A stretch of 64,000 nt of DNA from Saksenaea vasiformis B4078 (lineage: Eukaryota > Mucoromycota > Mucoromycetes > Mucorales > Saksenaeaceae), in assembly GCA_000697055.1 (NCBI GenBank), contig JNDT01002185.1, positions 1 through 64,000 on the forward strand, written 5' to 3'. Positions 46,816-60,000 of the stretch are shown piece after piece (position 1 is the stretch's first letter; each line of letters starts with the position of its first letter). The notes under the pieces were generated by a model. That model was not told the DNA's origin. It worked only from the letters and a program-made list of their open reading frames with translations, and did no database searches. Both the position numbers and the translations under genes were made by a program.

Positions 46816-47847
46816 GTCAGTTTTATTGGAGGGAGAAAGTAAAAATGTTGATGAAACACTCATCCTATAGGAATTCTTTTTCTCTCATCTATGAATATCT
46901 TCTTCTTTTTTTATTCCCAATTCATGGGATACCTCCGCGTTTGTATACGTTTCACATGTTGAGTAGATGATAGGTACTTAAGGACATCATGGTGCGTCAG
47001 AAATCCTTCTATGGCCTTACAAACGAAAAGGCAATGATGATGATTGCATAAAAGGAGAAAAACATTTGATCACATACATAGAGAGAGATAGACAATGGGT
47101 AACTCGTTATCTCCTGAGCACAGGAGAAATCACGTTGAGAGTAAAAAAGAAGTCCATAGTAAAACGAACTGAGTCGTTAGCACGGATCTTCGTTGTAAAA
47201 TCATAATGTCGTTCTCGTTGCTTCTTCATTGGACGTACTCCATCATCACTGGTTAACTACACCTTTACCCAATCTTAGACATGGTAGAACATGTTGGCAT
47301 TGATGTACACAAAGAAAGAAAGATCAAAGAACAGAAAAGTGTTTCAGCAACTAACAAAAAAATTTCAAATTAGCGGCGCCACCAGATTGGTCCAACCCCC
47401 GCAACGCAGGTGAACTGCGAACGAAGGGGCGTCAACAGGTGTGACACTGTTCCACCCAAAAAAAAAAATCATTTACTCTTCCTTTTTGTCGAAAAACGAA
47501 CATAATTCTTTTATTCATTCTGTTGTAAATCTTTTTTTTTTCTTTTCTATTAACTGGACCAAGTCTATGCAAAGCAGTAAGTCGAAAGTAAAGAAGTCGG
47601 TTCTTGTAACATACCTCATTTTATATAACAGCATAGATTCTAACTACTACGTTCAGTTGATCTAATTTGATTCTAATTTTGACGAATTATTATACTCCAT
47701 TCAAGGTACGCCATTTCGGCAAACATGGTAACGCATAGACAATGTAAAAAAAAACCTCGTTGAACATGTTACAGATCGAGAACAGTAATCTAACCTCTCT
47801 TCTCTTTTTTTTTTCTTCTCCTTCCGGTAGACAATAAGAAAGAGCAT
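46816..47847. other. Intergenic, ankyrin gene promoter
   Basis: No gene or repeat recognised. It is AT-rich with poly-T runs. The last part is the leader of the ankyrin protein gene, with a T/C-rich stretch at about 47795-47823 before the ATG. Confidence 0.4.
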
Positions 47848-50800
47848 ATGTCTGGTTCTTCAAGGCCATTGGAACCATTATCAAAACCTTTTGGCATAGC
47901 GAACGAGAAAGCAGATGATCTGATCACCGATTTAAAAGTAAACGGTGATAGAGCACGACGATCAGCAGGAATTTCGGAGACGGAAGATCCCGTAGCCCAA
48001 TTATCGATTCATGAATCCATGGAAGAAGACGAAGAGGATTGGAGTCAATTCCATGTATCGAAAAAAAGACACCGAAGAATCATGCATATTTCAGAGGAAG
48101 AAGAAGAAGAAGGACAGCCACCTCAACCAACAACGACTTTTGATGATGAAGACGAACAAGAATTAAGCAGTTTAAGTGATACAGATGATCATCGAAAACG
48201 ATCATCATCATTACAAACAACGCTATCGGATGGGCCTGTGAAAATGCGCCGGCTCAGACGAAAAAGAAGTCTGGAAGCTTCACCAGTGGAAATCAAGAAA
48301 AAGGGACGATTGAAGGAAAAGAATGAGGATCAAAAACCAACGGAGCCCGTTTCCAACACCGCATCGGAAAGGATGCCGAGGGAGCGAGCGGAGGAGGAGG
48401 ATGATCGGGTAACACGGAAACCTAGGGGACGAAAGGCATGCAAAGATCCCAACAAAACGGATAAATCTGGAAGAACCAAATTATTTGCATTTGCTGGGTC
48501 TGGAAATATGGAAGCGTTAAAAGATTTGATCGAACGCGGAGCCAATGTTAATTTTAAAGATCATGCCGGTTGGACACCGTTGCACGAGGCAGCCTTGAAA
48601 GGACAGTTGGCAGCTGCAGAGTACATGATCCAGTGTGGCGCAGATATCAATGCGCGTGGTTTTGGTGGTGATACACCCTTACACGATGCCTGTTCCAATG
48701 GGTACCTTGACTGCGTGCAATTGTTGGTGGATGCGGGTGCAGATGTCTTTGCGGTGAACGAAAACAAACAACAACCGATTGACGTGTGTGAAGACAAAGA
48801 GTGCAAACAAGTGCTGAGAGCCAAAATGGAATTATTACATCGATTGGTTCAAAAAGACAAGGATGGACGAACGGATTTACATTACGCAGCGGCCAGTGGG
48901 GATTACGATCGAGTGGTCCGTCTTTTAAAACAAGGAGCGAATGTCAATGTTACGGATAAACGAGCATGGACTCCTTTACAAGAGGCGGCATTACATGGCC
49001 ATACGTCCATTGTGGAGTTATTGGTGGATCATGGGTCACTTGTGAATGATCGTGGCTTTAAAGGCAATACGGCACTTCATCATGCGAGTCAGTGTGGCCA
49101 CGAGGAGACGGTAGCCTATTTGATCGAAGCGGGAGCGGATGTTCATGCAAGCAATGATTACGATAAGAATGCGTACCATGTGTGCGAGTCGCCTGTGATA
49201 CGTCGGGTGCTTCTTGCAAAAATGGATAAAATACGACGACAACGCGCAACGAGTGACGCTTTGGATGCGATTGCAGCGTCGACGGTGGAGAGGGCGCCAC
49301 AGCGTCATCTTTCGCGTGAGGAGCGAAAGATCCAGTCGTATATGCGAGCGTTTGAAGTGATGGAGCAGGGGCCTCCTAAACGAGGGCGTCCCAAGGCAGA
49401 AGAGGCAGATGTGTATGGGGGAGTTAGCGGGGCATTTCCGATGGTATCGCGGAGGAAGCGGAAGACACGCCGTCGACGGAAATCGTATTCAACGGAGGTG
49501 GAGGAAGTGGAGTTGTCGGAGCAACCCAAGAGGAGGAGGAAGGATGTGACCAGTCTTGACCCATTTAAGAAGGATCGATGCGGACGGACGCAATTACACA
49601 AATGGGCGAGCCGAGGGGATAAAGTTGCAGTGGAACAGCTGTTATTATTGGGGGCGGATCCAAATGAGGTTGATTTTGCAGGATGGACCCCGTTACATGA
49701 AGCCTGTTTAGAGGGTCATACGGAGGTAGTGCGGTTACTTTTGGATAAAGGTGCAGATGCCAATTCAGAAGGAGCGGACTCCGACACGCCGCTGCATGAT
49801 GCTACCGAAAATGGTCATGTGGACGTGGTAAAATTACTTGTTGAACGTGGAGCACGATCAAATGCGGTGAACGCAAAAGGAAAGACACCACTTGCGATCG
49901 CTATGGACAATGAAGATCATCAAATTGAACAACTATTAAAAAGTACAATGATGGAAAATAAGAAGCGAGGTAGAAGATTGGTGAAACATAAGAAAAAAGA
50001 ACGATTATCACCAGATGATGGATCGTCGTCTGCGGAAGTAAAAAATCTAAGCACAGACGAAGGTAAGTAGAAGAAAGTTGGATTACAGAAAAAACCTAAA
50101 CCTTTTTTCTTTTTTAGTATGTTCTTCTAAAAATCGACGTCTCGTTTCTTCTTCATCCTTGTACCTGGAACAAAAGGCGGAAGAAAAAGAAGAAGAAAAG
50201 GCTGCTGTATCACCAGCTATTGCGGTCAAGGTGGAAGTTTTACCTGAAACATCAATGGATCTTTTGGAACGATGTTCAGGGTTGGCGTCAGACGGCGCAC
50301 GTACGCCTATTCCAACACCGCCACCGGAAGGATGGGTTGGTAGTATGAAGCAGCAGACAATCAAGGCAGAAGAAGAAGAAGAAGAAACAGCAGCAGTTCC
50401 TCCTCGTTCTTTGGAAGAAGCGATGCGTTATTTACCATTGTATACAGTCCAACTGACGGAAAATGATGAACCCACATTTTTTGTGGTTGATTTACAAGTG
50501 AGTCTTTTACTTGGAATTCCTATAGAAAGACTATGGAACCAGTATGGATTACTTGGTCGACGTACAGTGAGTTCAAATCAAAAGGAACGCCTTTGGTCAC
50601 CCTTGGCATCCATGCTGTATGCACAACATGTGGGAGAGAAGGAGAAACAAAAGTTTTTGGAACGAAGGTTACATTTTGTACGTCTGGATCAACTTGTGGC
50701 GGTTATCAAGGTGAATTACAGTCATTTAAGTCAATGCATGATTACCACGACGATTGATATGGGCTATCAAGAAGACGACGATGACTATAACAACAATAAC

Positions 50801-50959
50801 AACAACAGCAACAACAACAACAATGTATTATTACCTTGTGTTTCACCTACCAACACATTGAAAAGTAATAGTAATTGCAGTGGTGGTCGTCGTGGTGTTC
50901 CGCCCAAAATTGCAATGAAGATGAAAAAATGTGGTATGATTAAGTTCAATCAACCATGA
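47848..50959 (+). CDS. Hos4-like ankyrin-repeat protein
   Basis: Two exons (47848-50062, 50118-50959; 55-nt intron) give 1018 aa. An acidic and basic low-complexity N-terminus of about 200 residues precedes three ankyrin blocks: about residues 205-300 (GNMEALKDLIERGANVNFKD), 338-450 (TDLHYAAASGDYDRVVRLLK) and 577-690 (TQLHKWASRGDKVAVEQLLL). The blocks begin with a similar KD.GRT.L motif. The second exon carries a conserved-looking segment (YTVQLTENDEPTFFVVDLQV, then LLGIPIERLWNQYGLLGRRT) and a poly-Asn run (about 50790-50825). This arrangement resembles fungal Hos4, an ankyrin subunit of the Set3 histone-deacetylase complex, which would place it in the nucleus as a transcriptional corepressor. 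The family assignment is by layout. The exon frames are secure. Confidence 0.85.
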
Positions 50960-51789
50960 CACACTGTTACATAACATAATACCCCCCTTCTTTCTCTCCA
51001 ACATATTTTGTGTCAAGTAGTAGTAGATTCACTACTTTTTTTGTGTAAAAAGAAATAAATGAAAAAGGTCGTACATAAAGGCAAAAGTTACACTCAAAAG
51101 GTATGAGTTTAATCCCGAGGGGTAGGATTAGCTGGATCCAAAGATTGGGAATTACGGGCAAGTGCGGGGAGAATCTCAATCTGTGGATTTTTAGAATCCA
51201 TTTTGCCGAGGATTGGGTAACTATGGCCTGCATAAGAAATAAAAGACCGCTTACGGATCCAATCGTTTGGATACAACAAACATTGGCGTCATCTGAAAAT
51301 CATCTAAATTAGTCCATCTTTCTGTTAGCTCTCTCTTTCTTTCTTTCTTTTATAGTCCATTTTAAGAAAAAGAGGAAGAGAATAGAAGAAAAGAAAATGA
51401 CACACTAATTTACAATATAAAATTTTTTTCTTGTGTTCCAAGGAGTGGCGGGGAGCGGCCATTCAAGCTAAACATGCGACGTAACGAAAGGGATGACTCT
51501 CTTAGTAAATCAATATGATTGGTTGAAAAAGAACTTTAGTCGAGATGAATCTCAACCCAAGACCTTGGTTCTGAGACACACGCCCCGCCCCGTCTTTGGG
51601 CTTGCTGGTTCAAAAAAAAAAAAGAAAAAAATTATATATAAATATACATATAAAACCCCATACACCATATATAAATATAAATATACACACACACATACGT
51701 ATTTTTTTTCTTTCTTTTCTTTTTCTTTCTTCTTTTTCTTCATTTTTTGTATTACCATGCACCATTTTGTCTAAACAATAATAATGATC
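50960..51789. other. Spacer with simple-sequence tracts
   Basis: 3' flank of the ankyrin gene and leader of velvet gene 2. It contains AT-rich microsatellites (ATATAAATATA and ACACAC near 51630-51700) and a TTTC-rich run (51700-51740). No gene was seen. Confidence 0.45.
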
Positions 51790-53189
51790 ATGACGACAAC
51801 TACAACTACAGCTACTACTACTACTACTTCTTGTGACGATCATCCAACTATCAATAACTCAACGTTGGTCTTCCTGTGACGTTGCATCATCTCGCGCACC
51901 GTAGTAATACCTCATCCCCTCCTTCCGTTATAGTTATTCACTCATCGTACGCCAACAGCCCTGTAAAGCAAGGTTATGCAGTTTCAAAGAAAAAGGTGAA
52001 TAGATAATAATAATCATAACAACAATAATCAATGACTGACTGACTGACTTGTTTATAAAAGTGGATCGACGGCCGATTGATCCTCCTCCTATCGTTCAAA
52101 TACAGACATCAAAGGAAGATGAGTAAGTGTCGGGAAATTACAGAAAAAAAACTGAATTGATCGCAGTAGTTTAGGCTATCTTCATAATCCATACTTCTTC
52201 CTCTATGCAACATTAATGGATGCAAAAGGTGAAAATGATTTACCCTTTTTTAACGGGAATCGTACAACCGCCGGGGCCGTGGTGCAATCCCTTCACAAAC
52301 TCAAAGACACAAACAACAAAGGTAAACAAAAAAGATATAAACGAAAAAAAAACAGTCATCTCATCACTTCTTTTTATTATGATTATCAGATGGTGGTTTC
52401 TTTATCTTTGCTGATATTAGTATTCGTTTGGAAGGGTTTTATAAACTCAAATTTACATTATTTGAGATTGTAGGGTATGTCACGTCTGTGCGTTATTTTT
52501 GCTGAACCTCCGAAATCCATAGAACACATGTCCATCGTTTGTGCTCGGTCTTGTCGGACACATTCCAAGTCTACTCTCCAAAATGTAAGCCATTATTTAT
52601 TTTGATTTATTTTATTTTGTTAACCATTTTATTTCATTTTTCCCAGGTTTCCCTGGTATGTCAGGTAAGACAAATCTCTCTCTTTCTCTCTCTATCTCTA
52701 TCTCTCTCTCAATAATGTGATATTCTCATACTAAACCATCTTTGAAAAGAATCCACATTTTTGACTCGATCCTTTTCGGATCAAGGTGTACGTATAAGGA
52801 TTCGAAAAGAAACTAGAATTTCTTCAACTACTTCTACACAATCAAAGTAAGATACATACTTGAGGATTTTTCTAGATGCTTACAGAACATTCTAAAGCAA
52901 ACGACGACGGGAAGATGAGGATGATCGACAATGTACAATGACACGACTCAATCCAGAACCACGGATCGATACCAAGAATGTCATTTTACCCTCTCCAAAC
53001 GACATTTTGCCACCGTTGTCCACACGTATGCCGCCTGCCTTAACTTTACCCTCGCCAGGTTATTATACACGCAAATTACCATCGCTGCCATCGACAGAAC
53101 GGTTACCCTTTTTAAATGATACAAGGGAATGGAGCAATCTACCTCCCTTATCATCACCACGGATTTCAAAAGATCACTATCTTAACTGA
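51790..53189 (+). CDS. Velvet-domain regulator 2
   Basis: Nine exons (51790-51875, 51934-51995, 52062-52122, 52167-52321, 52390-52474, 52523-52584, 52647-52664, 52750-52846, 52898-53189) give 305 aa. A short poly-Thr start leads straight into the velvet domain: [81 protein letters not shown] and LSDTFQVYSPKCFPGMSEST. A basic cluster (NKRRREDEDD) that could be a nuclear signal and a Pro/Leu-rich tail follow, a layout like VosA/VelB. An 18-nt microexon encodes the FPGM motif, matching the microexon in velvet gene 1. The first exon is the least certain part, since its donor (CT|GTGACG) was chosen for phase. It should act as a DNA-binding developmental regulator, possibly as a heterodimer with another velvet protein. 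Confidence 0.87.
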
Positions 53190-56100
53190 CCTTCGTTTTT
53201 CTTTAATCATCCATAACGCAACAAAACACAACTAGCAACGCACACAACACACAACACACAACACACAACACACAAAGCACAACATACATCCAACTCTATT
53301 ATACCATTTGCTTTTCTTTCTTTTTAAAAGAGAAAAAAAAAGAAGATAAACACGTTTGTACCATCTGCAAGGGGAGAAGGAAAGGAATGATGAGATTGAG
53401 TGGTCCCATTTAACCCGAAATGGGGAGTGTCATAAGATAGGCTATTTTTGTTTTAGCCCTGTCATTCTTGCATGTAAACAAAGAACGGGTCGTACACGGT
53501 AACGTTATCATGCATGACAATGAGAATTAAGAACGTTGGAATGGACCGGTTACTGCCCTTCATTTTAACAAGCGACCGTGACAGATAAAGCAACTCTCAA
53601 TGGCGGGGCATTGCATAAATTGAAAAAGAAAAAGAAAAAAAAAGGAATACTGTACTTCTTAAAGAATGTTGGATAAGTTCTTCCACCGGTAAAATAGATG
53701 ACGCGTTGGATCACACCATGCGCTAAGGCCACCACTCATTTGCTTGTCTTGACACCATCAATGCCCAACTTTCCCCAAAGCCACCTCTTGACCAACTAGA
53801 CTACTGTTTCTGGCATATCTACTTTCCGTTTAAAAATAGATCTTACAGGTTTAAATTGCAATGGTGGATCCCCAAACACGACCAACTCCGAACATGCTTC
53901 TTCCCACATGCAATGGCAATGAAAAAGGAAAAAGCGGAGTTCAGAGAAGCAACCGAGAACCCAGCACAAAGGTAATATCTATCGATAGATGAAAAAGTTA
54001 TTCCCCTTATCACACACATTCCGTAGACAAAACCTTCTTTCGGCCAAAGATTTAGTTTTACCGCGCTTAATATAATTCTGCCTGAAATCCCTTCCCTGGG
54101 GTCCAGAGAACTTTGTCTGTCTTTCAATTTCGGGTGGCAGGAATGAGCAGCTTGGCAAGTCTGTTCTCCTTACAAAAAAAAAGCCAGTTTAGGCTATGGG
54201 ATTGTGTAAAGGGTAACTCAGCCGCTTTCTCTAGAAAAATCTCTTTAAAGCAACTCATCTTTATCGAAAAAGAGTTAGCATCAAATGACGTGATTTCAGC
54301 AAGACTGACGTTAACCACATTGCAAGAAACATTTATTTGTTTTGGTTTTCTTATTTTTCCCTGGACTACGCCACATCGTGGATAACGATGATAGCAGATG
54401 AAACAAATGTCGGTGCACGGATGTGTGGTGGCGCTGGCTGTTGTTCGTCGAATGATCAAGCCATCATCTATTTGTTCCACAGATCCCAAAGTTAAAAGGA
54501 ATACAAAAAAAAAAGGTTTTCTCAAACCAGACCATGCTGTGCAAAGTATGAGCGATGGTCAATATCTCATTAGATGAGATAAAACAAAGTACGCCATCCT
54601 TCAAGAAATACAGCTTATCGAACGATGTTTTTGTCATAAAGAAAAAGGACGCAGGTAGGGTAAACATTGACTACGTGAGAAAACAGCAACCAGTGAATCA
54701 GATGGTTTGCCCTTTTTTCAGCTGATGGTGACAAGACTCTCGTCAATTATGGTGAGTGCAAGAAAGTATGTAGCGTTGGCATGGCTGCACGCCAAGATAA
54801 ACGACCAGTGGATATGCATGACCGTTTCTTCATAGATCTTCCTGCATTTCCACCTACTTCCTTAAGAAGGACCGCATCTGCGTGGGATCCTGATGACAAA
54901 AGGTTGGCATAGAAGGTTGTACTAGAAAAATCTGAGTTCGTCTATGACGTTGCTACAAATGAAACTATTGATCACGGTGTTGCATTGCAAAAATTAAAGG
55001 GAAAAAAAGTAGTATCTTCTCGATTTTCCACAACTTCAAGATTTGGAGCCTAAACTACATCGACTACTCCGGTAAACCTTAACACTCATCCGCACATTCA
55101 TTCAATGGCAACGGGCTTCTGGTTATTTCCGTCCATCTAGATGTCTGCCTGTTTTCATGGTTAATCGGATAACAGAGCGATGACACCGACCATTGCCAAC
55201 GCAGTGAGACAATATACATGTGCGCTAGTGTCATTCTACGTGGAATTTTCCAAATGAAGGGATCGATGAGGTCTCAAACTTCCACACTATGTTATTGTGT
55301 AAGATGCACGTGCAATGATCAACAGCACTAACAAAGAGGTTGTCTTATGACGCCTACTTTCCTTTGGAAGGACTAGCTCATGAAAACGCTAATCCAGGAA
55401 CATATTAGTAGAAGGGAAGCTGTCCTTCCATGCTCTTATGATATTCTCTTGCCTTCTGTCTTACGAGTTACAGAAGTTAACAAGGATGCCTAACCTGTAA
55501 CTATACACAGTATTTTGGTATGTTTGTTCATGTGCACTTGTTACATGCTGTCAACTGTCTTTCAGTGGCTGAAGATAGACTTCTTCAAAGCGTCGTTTCA
55601 CTTGCTGCATTTTTTGCGTTCTGCAAACAGCTTCGGAGGCCATTCACATCCTTATGTTCATCGACCGACAAGCGAGATGTTGGGTTTGTTATCAGCTAGC
55701 AGGCATCTTTTAAGGAATTTTTGTCTTGTGCTATAGACAATCGCTCTTGAAGATCGATTGACCCTGCAGTAGTGATGGCATCCTAAACTGGAATTATCAC
55801 GTTAGATTTTTTCTACTAGTTAGAATGTGCGCGTCTTTCAAAATACCATGTAATCGTAGAGATAACAGTACATCTAAAATCGTGCCGATCTTATACATCC
55901 TCCCTCCTCTCCGATTTTTGGGTGGGCCCTATTGTAGATGTCCTGCAATGGCCAGTGTCTTCATAGCGCTTGGTGCCAATATTGCAAACACCAGTAATCG
56001 CATCACACAGTAATAAAACGCTTGGTTTATGAATTCGGAATCAACTGTGTTCTGTACTTCAAGGAGCACTTCTCGCCCATCTTTCCATTCTACATCACTG

Positions 56101-56254
56101 ACCTGTATTCATTCCCATTGATATCCGTTATAGCATGTGTGGCTATATTCTTTACGTAGCCGTCTTGTAAGATTGGTTTGCTATTCTGGTCATTGCTGGG
56201 CCGTCGGCCAAATGGCAAGCAGTATATCAGTAAGGTTTGTAGGAATAATGTTAC
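53190..56254. other. Intergenic with decayed coding pieces
   Basis: An ACACAAC-type tandem run lies at about 53231-53275. At 54722-55053 (+), starting after a TTTTTTCAG acceptor-like site, a frame of about 110 codons has one internal TAG (54910-54912). It reads like protein (MHDRFFIDLPAFPPTSLRRT, FVYDVATNETIDHGVALQKL). The stretches at 55066-55230 and 55318-55470 are diverged copies of 57548-57730 and 58404-58555. Confidence 0.4.
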
Positions 56255-57030
56255 ATTCAAATTGAATGAATTTTGCACTGGAAAGTGATATGCCTTGGTT
56301 CATTTTGCGTTGACCCAAGGAGAGTTCGCGCATGAATAACTGGAGTTTTGCACTGAGGTAGTTCAGTAATGCATTTCTCAGTATACCACCGAAAGCAACA
56401 AAATGTCTCACGATAAATACACGTTCCACCCTAAATGATACGTGTCTGAAGGCACACATGGCTTCCCCCTTTTTTACTTTGGCACGGACCTTTCTTAAAA
56501 ACGTCCGGATAAGGAATTTCAGTTCTTAACCACGTATACAGGATCATTTACGTCTTTTTATCTATCATTTAGCCTGTATGACCCCTGACCCGAACCGTCT
56601 CGGCTGCGATGTAGCTCCCTGTTCAGCACGAGGGAAATAGCTGTTGTCTCGCGCCGCATCACTTATTTTCCGCGACAGAACTTCGCTGCAAGTCCTCTTC
56701 AGTATTTTCACCGCTGGCAGCATCGCCAAAATAATCCCAACGTCGCTCCCGCCCGGCCACAGTGCGGGAAAAAGCCAAACTTTTCAATTATGTGGAGTTA
56801 CATTGTGGTAAGTAAAAAGAACTGCAAAACATCATTTATTTACTGATCGCGAATCATATTTTATGCTGCTCCAATAAATTATACGTCCATCGAGGGCCAA
56901 GTTGATGTATGGTTTTGTTCCCAGTTCATTAGCTAATGATCATACATTCGATTTCCTCCTTAGCGCAAGTTTGGCTCTTGATGGATGTATAATTTATTTA
57001 GAGTAGAGTAAAAAAATGGTCCAGTAAATA
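56255..57030 (+). repeat. Dispersed repeat R1, copy 5
   Basis: A full-length copy with the 5' block (TTTTGCACTGGAAAGTGATA), the middle block (GCCTGTATGACCCCTGACCC, GCAAGTCCTCTTCAGT) and the terminal inverted arms (about 56872-56906 and 56962-57001). Both arms carry the same change relative to copy 4 (ATTATGC to ATTATAC), so the arm pairing is kept. Confidence 0.72.
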
Positions 57031-60000
57031 GGACTACCGGAAATCAATAAGCTCTCGTTTGTCTGTGTGAAATAAATGCTGGTTTTATCTGCCACACTGG
57101 TATTTTCTCATATCTTTTGACTGTTTAAAAAGAGTAAATTTGCACGGACTTGATTTGTGTTGGGTGCTATCCATCTTAATGGAAATGAGCGTCTGATTGG
57201 AAACCTTGGGTTGAAAAACAAGACATATTTGCCCGTGTTTCATATCATGTTAATTCACCTTTAATAATGTGTAAACTCAAAGGACACATGGCGACTCTAT
57301 ACGTGAATGGCACTATCTTGGATAGATAGCGTCTGAAGGATTAAACGATGCTTCAGATCGTCTCCCTTTATAAGCAGTCTAGAGAATGTTGCCCTTTGCT
57401 CTTCTTTGCCTTTTGTCTATTCTGTTCTGCTTTATTTCTTCTGAAGTGCTGCCGTGGTAATCCATTCATATGAGCTACCTATATGAATTGATAGATTGGG
57501 TTGGTCGAGGTGAACTTCTGTTCCTGTAGTCCTCCCACTTCTTTCTTAAACCTAAACTACAACGATTCCCCTGATAAATATTCAATGGTACAGGATTCTA
57601 GTTATTTGTTCAACGAGATGTTTGTCTGTTTTCACGAGTGATCGGATAACAGAGCGCGATGATTTGACCCATCCATACTGGTGGCAATAAAGCAGATGAC
57701 ACCAACCATAGCCAGTGCAGTGAAATAACAAAGGGTTATGATCCTCCTTTTTGCTGGCAACGTAACAAAAGATAAAGAGGCAAAAGCAAAAAAAAACATT
57801 CTGCGACACCGTGGAGAGCGTCTGATAGCATCTTCGAGAATCATAAAGAAAATACTTGAGATGCATCCTGGTATATGTTCATCAATGAGCCATTATGGGA
57901 TCCATCAAAAAGAATCTCTAAAAGGATCCGTAAAGCAGGCCATTTTAGCGCAAGATCTGCGAAGACACATGTAAAGGATGTCTTTAATAGCAGTGTCTCA
58001 ATGCCATAACGTTTTCTTTAGAGCAAACAGGTTGTTGGAATCGTATGTAAAACGGCAGTTCAATACGATTTGCTTTCAGCATACAGCTGCAAGTCTGTAT
58101 GTACGTAGAGATGTACATTACCGTCATGATCACACGCGACTGTATTTGAGGTACTACTACCCTATTCGCCTAACTCAATCATCCAGTCAGAGACAAAGCA
58201 GATCTGACATCACCTGGTCCGATCTGCAGTGCGCCCTGCGTTTTCTAACCTCTTTTGCGACACGTTTCGCCCGTAGTTAAGCCGTATCAGCTAACGGCGA
58301 ATCAGGAGTCCTACTGATCTTCTCTTGGAGACAAGATGCTTAAATTGCGCGACACAGCAGTAACTGTTTCTTTTTCTCACATAATTATAGAAGGCTTTCT
58401 ATATTAACAGCATTAGTAAAGAAGCTGTCTTATGACGCCTACTTTCCTGAAAGAACTAGCTTGTGAAAACGCTAACCAGGAACTCATTCTGGAAAGACAG
58501 CTATCCTGCCATGTTCTTAAGATGCCCCCGCGTCTTCTGTCTTATGATACATACAAAGCTAGAAGCGATCACAATGGAAGTTTACGCGGGCGTTCTGTCA
58601 CAATACGCTCTTCTGAGAATCAGGCATGCACTGACAACCTAAATCTAGCACCAGAAAGGAAATACTTGAGATGCAGTAATAAATCCCAGTCGCACCTGAA
58701 TCTTTAACTAGAGAAACGATTCCCCCGTGACATTCATTCTGGAACTGGAAGAATTTGGCAGTGACTTACGGGCGAGGAATCAAAGTAAGTTATCAAACTC
58801 GAATTCTCGAGATCGAGCCTAGCTTGAAGCCAGTCAGCAATTGCTGTGTGTCGAGATGTGTTTATAGCCTCTGCTAAAATGCCTCAAAACAGGCTGTGTC
58901 TTTTTATGACCAATCAGTGAAGCTCCATTATAAAGTATCGTTGTTGCTTTACTCAATGAATAGGACTGATTTGCGAGTATCGTGGTTGTCCATTTGATGT
59001 TTGATAATAGTTGCACCAGAGCCGTTTCTGAAACACAAAGGGGTGACACTGCACTTATCATCAGCTGCTTGATCCTTCATCATCTGGTATTACTCAACCC
59101 AACCCCCCAGCATTCTATGTAGCGAGATCTTTTTTTTATTCTATTGCAAAAGTTGTACTTGTATAACTGAAATGGTTTCAGCGTATCAGTCGATCAAGGG
59201 GTACAGCCCGTGAGTTGGTACCAGACTGACTGTCATGACGTCGTGTCGCTTGTACTGTTTTCACTTCTTTTCTTTCAGACCACGCGTAACCTGCATATTG
59301 ACAGTTACTCTAACATAACGCTGACACGTCTCAGGAGCGTGAAGATTTCTCTAACTTCTACGAAAGGACTATTTGAATGAAGTTCTTGATGATGTTTTTG
59401 GTCAATATGATCGAAATTCACGCAGATTAGCTTGTAAGTTGCAGAGAATGGGCGTATAATATGACTGAAAGGCTAAAGAAAGGAAAACGCCATAAAACAT
59501 GAGGGCATGTCGCTTTTGGTCATGGTTTAACTCAGTTTAGTATTGTTGACAGAAATTCTGGGTTCTGCTGAATCAAGTTCCGATGACCGCATACAAAAGA
59601 CATATGCAGGTCATTCAAAGAATTCATTCATTTGCAGAGGGAACGATGGTCAAAAGAAGACAATTTACCACCTTGCTTGAATCTGCTAACTGCAGCGCAG
59701 CACTTTGGAACACTTATAATTGATCACATTGGTTTTCGGGTTCAAATGAGCATGGCAGGATATCTCATGATTTGAGACTAAGTGTTGTGTTGTGGGAGCT
59801 TTCCATGAATTGCTTTCTAAAATGCAAGTTTGTTGTTTGAGTAAAAATAATGACAATGCTGTAAATGGGTCGGGAATATCAGCAGGCACAGAAGAAGCAG
59901 TGGAGAGGTTGATAAGGTAACATCTCTTCGCCTGATATGGGCAGGATAGAGATAGAAAATAGAAGGTGTTCGATCGCCTGTAGCTATTGTTGTCGTTTTT

